Source: JBFFXF01 sp041569895 (GTDB lineage: Bacteria > Planctomycetota > UBA8108 > JACQVS01). From it: a stretch of DNA of 24,863 bases. The notes beneath the pieces are model-generated. The model was not told the origin of the DNA. It worked only from the letters and a program-made list of their open reading frames with translations, and searched no databases. Numbering within the stretch: position 1 is the stretch's first letter; the number at the start of each line of letters is the position of its first letter. Below are positions 17,101-24,863 of the stretch, piece by piece. Made by a program: the position numbers and the translations under genes. The stretch lies in contig JBFFXF010000092.1 in the NCBI GenBank assembly GCA_041569895.1, positions 1-24,863 of the forward strand. The letters run 5' to 3'.

Positions 17101-19572
17101 CTGCAGGGAGAGCTCAGCCACCTCGCCGTGCGGACGGCGCGGCGTGGCACCCCGAACGCGTTCCTCGCCGGCGCGGTCGAGTCGCTCGGACCGCTCGAGG
17201 GCACGCTTGTCCGCGTCGAGGTCGGGCGCGGGGGCGTCGATGTGCGACCGGCGACGATCGAGGAGGCGACGGCGTTCTGGGAGAGCGCCGGACCGCGGCT
17301 CGGGGAGCTGCCGGAGGTCGACGCCGACTTCTCGACCGTGCTCTCGCTCGACGACATCGCCGCGATGGCCGCGACCGAGAGCGCGGAGGTCGCGGCGGCG
17401 CGATTCGGCGGCAAGGCCACCAACATGGCGCTCCTGCGGAGCGTGCTCGTCGGCCCGCGCGAGCCCTACCGGCCGGACGGCTTCGCGATCCCGGTGCGGC
17501 GCTTTCTCGAGTTCATGGCGACGAACACGATTCTCTCCGCCCTCGATCCGGCCCGCGCCGTGTCCTATCAGGAGTACATCGACGAGCTCTTCGCCGACGG
17601 GCGCTTCAGAACGGATTCCCGGTTCCGGTTCGAGACCCTCGCCGCGCTCAGGGAGCACGCGACGACCCGTGGCGAGGTGTCTGCGGACCTCGTGCGCGGT
17701 CTCGCGCTCCGCGTCGCGCGAGTCTTTGGCACGACGACGGACAGGATGCGTTTCCGCTCGTCGTCGACGGCGGAGGACTCGCTCGAGTTCACCGGCGCCG
17801 GTCTCCACGACTCGACCTCGGCATGCGCCGCGGACGATCTCGACGCCGACGACGGCGGCCCCTCGCGCTGCGACGCGACCCGGTCCGACGAGCGGGGCAT
17901 CGCGCGGGCGCTGCGCGTCGTCTGGGCGAGCCACTGGACTTTCCGCGCCGTCGAGGAACGCACGTTCTTCGGCATCTCGCCCGATCGCGCGGCCATGGGC
18001 GTGCTGGTGACGAGAGCCTTCGTCGACGAGCGCGCCAACGGCGTCGCCTTCACGGGCAACCCGTCGCGGTTACTCGACCGGCGCCACGTCGTCGTGGCCC
18101 AGGTCGGCGAGCGCCCGGTGGTCTCGCCCGAGCCCGGCACGCTGCCCGAGAAGAGCCTCCTCGAGGTCGATGGCGGCGTCGTGGTCGGCATCGAGCGCGT
18201 GCGCGGCTCGACGCTGCTGCCGCCCGGCGTGCGCGTGCTTCCCGACGCGCGCCTCGAGGAGCTCGGGGCCCTGCTCGCGTTTCTCGATGCGGCGTATCCG
18301 ATCGACGCGCCCGGGTTGCGGCGCGAGCAGATTCTCCTCGACGTCGAGTTCAAGGTCGACCGCGAGGACCGACTCGCGATCAAGCAGGTGCGCCCGTTCG
18401 TGGTCCCGCTCGACGACGAGCCGGCGCCCGTGTTCCGCCTCGAGATCGAGCCCGGCACGGCCGCGTGCGGCGCCTTCGTCATCGGGCGCGGCCCGCGACG
18501 GGAGCTCGAGCTGAAGAGCGTCGTGCGATTCGTCCCGGGCATGCACGACCTCCCGGTCGCGGCGGGACGCTTCGAGTCGACCCTGGTCGAGGAGCTCCGC
18601 GTCGGGCCGGAGCGAGAGCTCGCGGTGGCGGTGGGCGAGGGTCGATTCACGGTCAGGTCGTTCGTCGGCGACGATGGCGCGACGACCCACCGCTTCACCC
18701 ACGAGCAGGAGTTCGTGCGCGGCGACGGATCTCCGCTCGTCTTCCGCATCGGGCTGCTCGACTTCGTCGCGCGGGGCGCCGGGCCGATCGAGGCGTCGCG
18801 ATCGCTCGGCCGGGGACTGGCCGACGGCGATCTCACCATGGCCGGCGTTCTGCCGGAGGCTCCCGGCGAGGCGATCCGCTACCGCCCGTGCGATCACGAC
18901 GCGCTGCCCCTGTGGCGCGTGACGGCGCGGCTCGAGGACGGCACGCGGATCGACCTCGACGAGCGCTTCGAGCCCGCCCCGGACCGGGACTTCGGCGAGG
19001 CCGCCCTCGTGCGCGCGGACATCGTGCTCGACGGCCGGCGCGTCGTGGTCGACGACCCGTGGCGACTCGTCTACTCGGCCGCCCGCCACAATCGCGAGAC
19101 GCGCTCATGGGTCGTGCTCCGAACCGACGTGCCCGTCCCCGGCCTGCCGCGCCCGGTCCGCGTCGTGGAGCTCGTCGCCCCGGAGCCGAGGAGCGGCATC
19201 GAGGGACACGTGACCTACCTCGACGCCGACCTCGTCGAGATCGCCCGCGTCGGGCTGGCGTCCTTCGCGCGGTCCGAGATCGACGCCGGCCCCGCCGCCT
19301 TCCGGCGCGGCGACGCCAACGACGACGGCCGCCTGCAGATCACCGACGTCATCGTCCTCCTCGACCGCCTCTTCCGGGCCGGCGACCCCCTCCCCTGCAC
19401 CCGGTCCGGCGACTCGAACGACGACGGCCGCCTGAACATCACCGACGCCGTCGTCCTCCTCGGCCACCTCTTCACCGGCGGCGACCCACTCCCGCCGCCA
19501 TTCGCCACGTGCGGCCCGGACGACACGACCGACGCGCTGGAGTGCCGCGTGTTCCGGTCATGCGACCGGTGA
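14179..19572 (+). CDS. FG-GAP propeller / phosphohistidine swivel / PPDK_N ATP-grasp / dockerin-like fusion protein
   Basis: A 1797-aa multidomain protein. A short hydrophobic N-terminus (MNLLAILVTLTVNPAA) is a weak signal peptide. Calcium loops DCDGNG and DCNGNG (~17-48) and about 14 FG-GAP/VCBS repeats (DLDGDG, ~65-740) follow. An uncharacterised region (~755-940) leads to a swivel domain with GELSHLAVRTARRGTPNA, where His981 matches the phosphorylated histidine of PEP synthase and water dikinases. The ATP-grasp (PPDK_N-type) domain (~1070-1410) has GGK (Lys1079), FRSSSTAEDS (Arg1193), VWASHW (1248-1253) and a closing QVRP (1403-1406). A beta-rich unknown region and a canonical dockerin-like pair (~1708-1797, DANDDGR and DSNDDGR) end the protein. 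The PEP-binding TIM barrel is absent. Swivel-before-ATP-grasp order recalls glucan water dikinase. Phosphotransfer is plausible but unproven. A TGA and seven codons separate it in frame from the upstream gene. Confidence 0.82.
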   Translation: MNLLAILVTLTVNPAADCDGNGLDDAREIADGGAPDCNGNGVPDVCDDFPIGLAGGGALIDLPGVPRMLAVADLDRDGRPDVIAGSRGTRQSLVFTLLNTGVTGPGTPVSHEAASALVDLAVADLDGDGWPDVVTAHDDGIRLLRGTGDGGLDPPALVASLEGSGAVATGDLDGDGDADIAWVSSAIDALAIAVNRGGGRFDGPITTTVGDEPVGIALDDLDGDGMLEAITADRVAPGLSIVRFTPGGAERAIAIDLPMPPLEVLTTDLDGDGSPDVAVLAPDALAVILNDGRGGLGEPSILAGSGISLAGADVDDDGDVDLLHASLEPQGLAVRRNDGRGGLDVLEVVPTGRLPNAVAPADLDGDGALDVALSSPSPSGVFTLTRQRGAGLALRRTSVPLGDCPNMIGSCAPHSGALGDFNGDGWLDLVAASNFPGSFSVALNDGTGTLEPSAVHIFGGKSHLSAAAGDLDGDGALDVVTVDSVESLLFVVRGRGDGTFGASSTFEVGSVPVWVALADLDGDRDLDVLTANLSGSVSVMFNDGAARFLVRGRRDLATDPSPRAVAAGDVDGDGDTDIAVALSASARLTVLRNDGAGGLDERVDVALPDAPWHVAAADLDGDGDDDLVLANERTPTVTVVLGRRGTPFIAGVRRVGHLPYSAAITDVDGDGALDVVTANERNHSISVALGDGGGDLGRPIVLRSGSGLRHVLAGDLDRDDDVDLVTIDRVGRSFTVFENGSAPESRPAFLRSICTRLDFDSVSARSRDGARRFVKFLLPAREDDASLLPTTFQDTATYELHQDFLSRVFPDRFPLLDGATYTDLVGRRATRDYFAGSIAFFVTRDGPIWGFDVFADFSSPLERLLPGEVADIRTRLARAFPLEPLVYAPRSAAAIEAASEWSDPGFPVWLEGGASASSFEAYTRGVGFGRIRVLGPVELEQANATGDLSFQDVLVLRRAPRDLEGIVGAVITAELQGELSHLAVRTARRGTPNAFLAGAVESLGPLEGTLVRVEVGRGGVDVRPATIEEATAFWESAGPRLGELPEVDADFSTVLSLDDIAAMAATESAEVAAARFGGKATNMALLRSVLVGPREPYRPDGFAIPVRRFLEFMATNTILSALDPARAVSYQEYIDELFADGRFRTDSRFRFETLAALREHATTRGEVSADLVRGLALRVARVFGTTTDRMRFRSSSTAEDSLEFTGAGLHDSTSACAADDLDADDGGPSRCDATRSDERGIARALRVVWASHWTFRAVEERTFFGISPDRAAMGVLVTRAFVDERANGVAFTGNPSRLLDRRHVVVAQVGERPVVSPEPGTLPEKSLLEVDGGVVVGIERVRGSTLLPPGVRVLPDARLEELGALLAFLDAAYPIDAPGLRREQILLDVEFKVDREDRLAIKQVRPFVVPLDDEPAPVFRLEIEPGTAACGAFVIGRGPRRELELKSVVRFVPGMHDLPVAAGRFESTLVEELRVGPERELAVAVGEGRFTVRSFVGDDGATTHRFTHEQEFVRGDGSPLVFRIGLLDFVARGAGPIEASRSLGRGLADGDLTMAGVLPEAPGEAIRYRPCDHDALPLWRVTARLEDGTRIDLDERFEPAPDRDFGEAALVRADIVLDGRRVVVDDPWRLVYSAARHNRETRSWVVLRTDVPVPGLPRPVRVVELVAPEPRSGIEGHVTYLDADLVEIARVGLASFARSEIDAGPAAFRRGDANDDGRLQITDVIVLLDRLFRAGDPLPCTRSGDSNDDGRLNITDAVVLLGHLFTGGDPLPPPFATCGPDDTTDALECRVFRSCDR

Positions 19573-19575
19573 TCT

Positions 19576-19835
19576 GTCGTCCCCGTCCCCGTCCCCGTCC
19601 CCGTGCCCGTGCCCGTGCCCGTTCCCGGACGAGCAGGACGGTCCGCAGATGACGCAGATCGCAGATTGAGGAGGGATCCGTTTCGGAGCTCGGCTGTCTG
19701 GTCTCTGATCTCGGATCTCGGATCTCGGAGTCGGCCGTCTGTCTCGGCGTCGGAGTCGGTGTCGGTGTCGGTGTCGGAATCGGAGTCGGAGTCGGCGTCG
19801 GAGTCGGCGTCGGCGTCGGCGTCGGGCCCGAACGC
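19576..19835. repeat. Composite repeat cluster, fourth, partly inverted
   Basis: CCCGTN units (19578-19625) are in the same orientation as in the other clusters. GCAGATGACGCAGATCGCAG (19646-19665) is a short-period repeat of its own kind. The heptamers (~19690-19735) and the hexamers (~19738-19830, TCGGNG units) are on the opposite strand to their counterparts near 11580-11690. Together they fill most of the space between the dikinase gene and the PSD1 gene. No gene is seen. Confidence 0.85.
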
Positions 19836-19899
19836 CGTACGACCACCCAGGGCGCGTCCGAGGACGAGGACGAGGACGAGAGGGGCCCTCGACCTCTTC

Positions 19900-19928
19900 T
19901 TGAGTCAACTCCCGCCAGCGGTTACAAT
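19900..19928 (+). promoter_or_regulatory. Candidate sigma-70-type promoter for the PSD1-DUF1501 operon
   Basis: TTGAGT (19900-19905) and TACAAT (19923-19928) are separated by exactly 17 bp, the best match to the housekeeping consensus in the window. It lies 104 bp upstream of the ATG at 20032. Confidence 0.65.
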
Positions 19929-19940
19929 CCGTCGATTGTA
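19923..19940. promoter_or_regulatory. Operator-like palindrome overlapping the -10 box
   Basis: Perfect 7-bp arms, TACAATC and GATTGTA, flank CGTC. The left arm contains the -10 hexamer, so a dimeric repressor bound here would block the promoter. No cognate regulator is encoded in the window. Confidence 0.55.
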
Positions 19941-19971
19941 TTCCGGGCCGGCCCGCCGCCCGGAGCGTCGG

Positions 19972-19998
19972 CCCGGAACCCGAGCGGGGTGTTCCGGG
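19972..19998 (+). promoter_or_regulatory. Leader hairpin upstream of the PSD1 gene
   Basis: Arms CCCGGAAC (19972-19979) and GTTCCGGG (19991-19998) are perfectly complementary with an 11-nt loop. It lies in the predicted 5' leader, 33 nt before the ATG; a GGGAGAG possible ribosome binding site follows near 20015. Confidence 0.45.
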
Positions 19999-20031
19999 TT
20001 CCAGGGAAGAAGCCGGGAGAGCAGCTCTTTC

Positions 20032-23000
20032 ATGCGCCGAACGACCACCATCGTGATCCTCGGGGCCCTGCTCGGGGCCGCCGCGCCCACCGGGGGCGTC
20101 GCCGAGGAGCAACCGCCCTCCGCCGAGGGCCTCGAGCTCTTCCGGGTCGAGGTGTTGCCCATCCTCCAGGCGCGCTGCTTCAAGTGTCACGGGGGCGGCG
20201 AGCACCTCAAGAGCCACTTCCGCATCACCTCGCGCGCGGGACTGATACGCGGGGGCGATCGCGGACCCGCGATCCATCTCGGCGAGCCCGGCAAGAGCCT
20301 CCTCCTCGCGATGATCAGCTACCGCGACGAGGAGCACTCGATGCCGCCCAGCGGCAAGCTGCCGGAGGAGGAGATTGCCACGCTGACGCGATGGGTGGAG
20401 CTCGGGGCGCCGTTCGATCCGGCGAGCGAGATCCACGCGCCGGAGGGGGAGGAGAAGGGCTTCGATCCGACGCAGGTCAACGAGCGCACCAGGAGCTACT
20501 GGGCCTTCAGGCCGGTCTCGCGGCCTCCCGTGCCCGCAGTCGGGGATCCGTCGTGGCGCGAGAACCCGATCGATGCGTTCATTCTCGCGCGTCTCGCGGA
20601 GAAGGGGCTCGAGCCGAACCCGCCGGCGACGCGTCGCGAGCTCATCCGGCGCGCGTACTACGACCTGATCGGGCTGCCGCCGACGCTCGATGAGGTGCGC
20701 GCATTCGAGAACGACGACTCGCCGGACGCCTTCGAGCGCGTCGTCGCGCGGCTGCTCGATTCGCCGCACTACGGCGAGAAGTGGGCGCGTCACTGGCTGG
20801 ATCTCGTGCGCTACGCCGAGTCGAACGGATACGAGCGCGACTCCGTCAAGCCGATGGCGTGGGGCTATCGCGACTACGTCATCCGCGCGCTGAACGACGA
20901 CCGGCCGTACGATCGCTTCATCCTCGAGCAGCTCGCGGGGGACGAGCTCGACGATCCGACGTCCGACAGCATCACGGCGACGGGCTTCCACCGTCTCGGG
21001 CTCTGGGACGACGAGCCGGTCGACCGGGAGCAGGCGCGTTACGACTACCTCGACAGCATCCTCTCGACCACGGGCGAGGTGATGCTCGGACTCACGGTCG
21101 GCTGCGCCCGCTGTCACGATCACAAGATCGATCCGTTGCCGCAGAAGGACTACTACCGGATGCTCGCGTTCTTCGCGAACATCTCGCCGCACGGCAAGGG
21201 AAACACGAACCTCGTCCGGGTCGCCGCGCCGGACGCCGAGAGCAAGCTCGCGGAGGCCCTGCGCGCCAAGTCGCAGCGCGAGGCGGCGCTCCACGAGGAG
21301 CTCCGGCAGATCGAGCGCGACATGCTCGCGCGCGTCCGCGAGCGCTCGCCCGCGCTGGTCGCGGGTCTCGCCGATCCGCCCGACATGGTCGACGTGCGCT
21401 ACCGCTTCTATCGCGACACGTGGGACTCGCTGCCGGACTTCGACGCGCTGCGGCCGGAGACCGAGGGCGCGCTCGGCGGCGGTCGCTTCTCGCTGGCGCC
21501 CGCGCTTCGCCGCGACGCCATGGGGCTCGTCTTCGAGGCGCGCCTGCTGGTGTCCGTCGACGGCGCGTACCGTTTCCGCGTCCGCGCGCGGGACGGCAGC
21601 CGGCTGCGCGTCGGCGAGGAGATCGTCGGCGAGCACTCCGGCACGGGCGCGCACGAGTACGACGGCGTCGTGGAGCTCGCCGCGGGTCACGTGCCGATCC
21701 GGCTGGACTACTTCAACCGCGACGGCGAGCCGTCCCTGGACGTCGCGTGGGGCCAGGGCGGGCTCGAGTCGCGCCCGCTCTCGTCGAGCGACGACGCCCC
21801 GCTGGCGCTCGCCGCGGACGCGCGCCGCGATGCGAACGCCACGTGGCGCTACACGTTCGAACGGCCGGGAGAGAGCTGGACCGCGCCGGATTTCGACGCC
21901 AATCGCTGGAAGCAGGGGCCGGGCGGATTCGGGCGCCGCGGGGCGTCGACGTCGGTGGTGCGCACGGAGTGGACGTCGAACGAGATCTGGCTGCGACGCG
22001 ACTTCGAGGCGCGTGGCGCCGTCGACGGACTGACGCTCACCATCCAGCAAGAGGGCGAGGCCTCGGTGTGGATCAACGGCACCGCGATCCGGGAGTGGCT
22101 CACCGCGGAGCCAGCGGGGTACCGGGCGATCGAGCTCGGCGAGGACGCCGTCGCGCTGCTGCGCGAGGGCCGCAACGTGCTCGCGATCCATTGCAGAAAG
22201 ACCGGCGAGGGACAGTCGATCGACGTCGGACTGGTCGTCGGGACGCCCGAAGAGGGGCTCCCCGAGCTCATCGCCGCACGCGGCGCCGAGCTCCTCGGCC
22301 AGGAGACACGCCAGCGCTACTTCGAGCTCGCGACGCGCCTCGCGCGCAGCTTCCTCGAGGAGCCGGAGCTCGAGCGCCGCGAGGTGATGGCGGTCGGCGA
22401 GCGGGGCCAGCACGCGATGCACGTCCTCCTGCGTGGCAACCCGGCGCTCAAGGGCCCGGAGGTCGGGCCCGGATTCCCCGAGGTGCTGTCGCCACCCGAG
22501 CCGCGCATTGCGAGCGTCGAGGGGTCCTCCGGCCGCCGGCGTGCGCTCGCCGAGTGGATCGTCGATCCGGCCAACCCGCTGACCGCGCGCGTCATCGTCA
22601 ACCGTCTCTGGCAGTTCCACTTCGGTCGCGGCCTGGCGCGCTCGTCGAGCAACTTCGGGCGCCTCGGTGATCGCCCGACGCATCCGGAGCTGCTCGACTG
22701 GCTCGCGACGGAGATCGTGCGACGCGGCTGGAGCCTCAAGGCGATGCACCGGCTGATGATGCTGTCGCGGACCTATCAGATGTCCTCGCGCGGCCGGCCG
22801 GACGCGCTCGAGAAGGACCCGCAGAACGACCTCTTCTGGCGTTTCGACATGCGCCGGCTGACGGCCGAGGAGATCCGTGACTCGATCCTGATGGTCTCGG
22901 GCAAGCTCAACCCCGCGATGTACGGTCCGAGCTTCTTCCCCGTGCTGCCGAACGAGGTCCTGCACACGTCCTCGACCGGCGCCGGCAAGTGGGGGAAATC

Positions 23001-23406
23001 GCCGCCCGCCGAGACCTTCCGGCGGAGCATCTATATCTTCATCCGCCGGTCGCTCCAGGATCCGATGCTGAAGACGTTCGACTTCGCGGATACCGACTCG
23101 TCCTGCGCGGTGCGCTTCTCGACCACCGTGCCGTCGCAGGCGCTGACCATGCTCAACAGCCAGTTCGTGAACGAGCAGGCCGAGTACTTCGCCGAACGCG
23201 TCGAGCGCGAGGCGGCCACGCCGGCGGATCGCGTGCGGCGCGGTTTCGAGATCGCGCTGTCGCGATCGCCGACCACCGAGGAGGTCGAGCGTGGTGTCGC
23301 CCTCCTCGAGGACCTCGAGCAGAATCTCGGCCTCGGCAGCCGGGACGCGCTCGCCAGACTCTGCCTGCTCATCCTGAACCTGAACGAGTTCTTCTTCGTG
23401 GATTAG
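20032..23406 (+). CDS. PSCyt1 / DUF1549 / DUF1553 (PSD1) planctomycete cytochrome-like protein with PA14 insert
   Basis: A 1124-aa exported protein of a family expanded in planctomycetes and relatives. A signal peptide (TTTIVILGALLGAAAP) is followed by a PSCyt1 domain with a heme c motif CFKCH (Cys49, Cys52, His53). DUF1549 spans ~178-395 and ends with a second CXXCH, CARCH (Cys358, Cys361, His362). A PA14-like module (~448-590) and a jelly-roll module related to glycosidase sugar-binding domains (~605-740) come next. DUF1553/PSD1 spans ~834-1120 (ANPLTARVIVNRLWQFHFGR). The heme motifs suggest electron transfer and the inserts suggest glycan binding; the biochemical role is unknown. ATG 20032 gives the signal peptide; the frame upstream runs through repeats. 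The DUF1501 gene starts 19 bp downstream. Confidence 0.93.
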   Translation: MRRTTTIVILGALLGAAAPTGGVAEEQPPSAEGLELFRVEVLPILQARCFKCHGGGEHLKSHFRITSRAGLIRGGDRGPAIHLGEPGKSLLLAMISYRDEEHSMPPSGKLPEEEIATLTRWVELGAPFDPASEIHAPEGEEKGFDPTQVNERTRSYWAFRPVSRPPVPAVGDPSWRENPIDAFILARLAEKGLEPNPPATRRELIRRAYYDLIGLPPTLDEVRAFENDDSPDAFERVVARLLDSPHYGEKWARHWLDLVRYAESNGYERDSVKPMAWGYRDYVIRALNDDRPYDRFILEQLAGDELDDPTSDSITATGFHRLGLWDDEPVDREQARYDYLDSILSTTGEVMLGLTVGCARCHDHKIDPLPQKDYYRMLAFFANISPHGKGNTNLVRVAAPDAESKLAEALRAKSQREAALHEELRQIERDMLARVRERSPALVAGLADPPDMVDVRYRFYRDTWDSLPDFDALRPETEGALGGGRFSLAPALRRDAMGLVFEARLLVSVDGAYRFRVRARDGSRLRVGEEIVGEHSGTGAHEYDGVVELAAGHVPIRLDYFNRDGEPSLDVAWGQGGLESRPLSSSDDAPLALAADARRDANATWRYTFERPGESWTAPDFDANRWKQGPGGFGRRGASTSVVRTEWTSNEIWLRRDFEARGAVDGLTLTIQQEGEASVWINGTAIREWLTAEPAGYRAIELGEDAVALLREGRNVLAIHCRKTGEGQSIDVGLVVGTPEEGLPELIAARGAELLGQETRQRYFELATRLARSFLEEPELERREVMAVGERGQHAMHVLLRGNPALKGPEVGPGFPEVLSPPEPRIASVEGSSGRRRALAEWIVDPANPLTARVIVNRLWQFHFGRGLARSSSNFGRLGDRPTHPELLDWLATEIVRRGWSLKAMHRLMMLSRTYQMSSRGRPDALEKDPQNDLFWRFDMRRLTAEEIRDSILMVSGKLNPAMYGPSFFPVLPNEVLHTSSTGAGKWGKSPPAETFRRSIYIFIRRSLQDPMLKTFDFADTDSSCAVRFSTTVPSQALTMLNSQFVNEQAEYFAERVEREAATPADRVRRGFEIALSRSPTTEEVERGVALLEDLEQNLGLGSRDALARLCLLILNLNEFFFVD

Positions 23407-23425
23407 TCACCGGAGACCGATTGCC

Positions 23426-24863
<1,438 letters not shown>

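Noticed and set aside
14896..17934. 1012-codon minus-strand open frame across the dikinase gene
   Set aside because: The plus strand has regular FG-GAP repeats and catalytic motifs; the antisense product is arginine/valine/glutamate-rich and periodic because it mirrors those repeats.
19558..22965. 1135-codon minus-strand open frame across the PSD1 gene
   Set aside because: Antisense to DUF1549/DUF1553 coding sequence and ends in repeat-derived dipeptides.

Overview
The window is GC-rich DNA that looks like a chromosome fragment from an uncultured member of Planctomycetota or a near relative in the PVC group. Pointing that way are a PSCyt1/DUF1549/DUF1553 (PSD1) cytochrome-like gene followed by a DUF1501 gene, a secreted formylglycine-type sulfatase, two large proteins with planctomycete-style dockerin-like C-termini, a topoisomerase I with a lysine-rich tail, and a hopanoid-type glycosyltransferase (HpnB family). 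This is inferred from gene families; no rRNA or tRNA gene was seen to confirm it.

Layout. 1-242: heptamer repeats and a repeat tail 3' of topA. 243-2945 (-): topA. 2946-3373: divergent promoter region. 3374-4866 (+): an 89-aa hypothetical protein translationally coupled to an HpnB-like glycosyltransferase. 4867-5225: hexamer-repeat cluster between convergent genes. 5226-7338 (-): an HD-GYP membrane sensor and a TPR lipoprotein that overlap by 98 nt. 7339-7767: divergent region with a promoter, a hairpin and a direct repeat. 7768-10058 (+): rpsU overlapping a sulfatase-LamG gene. 10059-10280: second hexamer cluster, again between convergent genes. 10281-11237 (-): a transglutaminase-like lipoprotein. 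11238-11922: long non-coding stretch with degenerate duplications and a third repeat cluster. 11923-19572 (+): two tandem genes in the same frame for dockerin-tailed secreted proteins. 19573-20031: fourth large repeat cluster, then a well-formed promoter with a palindrome over its -10 box. 20032-24863 (+): PSD1 gene and DUF1501 gene, the latter cut by the window end.

The most unusual gene is 14179-19572. It encodes a 1797-aa protein that joins thrombospondin-3-like calcium loops, about 14 FG-GAP/VCBS propeller repeats, a phosphohistidine swivel domain (His981) placed before a PPDK_N-type ATP-grasp domain with its key motifs retained, an unknown beta-rich region, and a dockerin-like tail. An apparently exported, propeller-fused dikinase of this kind is worth following up. 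Its partner, 11923-14157, is a duplicated PA14/jelly-roll-like protein with the same class of tail, so the pair may act together at the cell surface.

The second theme is the intergenic DNA. Most long gaps without a clear promoter are filled by one vocabulary of 6-bp units (CCGAYN, CCCGTN) and 7-bp units (GATCWGA), with recognisable shared cores and tails in different gaps and in both orientations.
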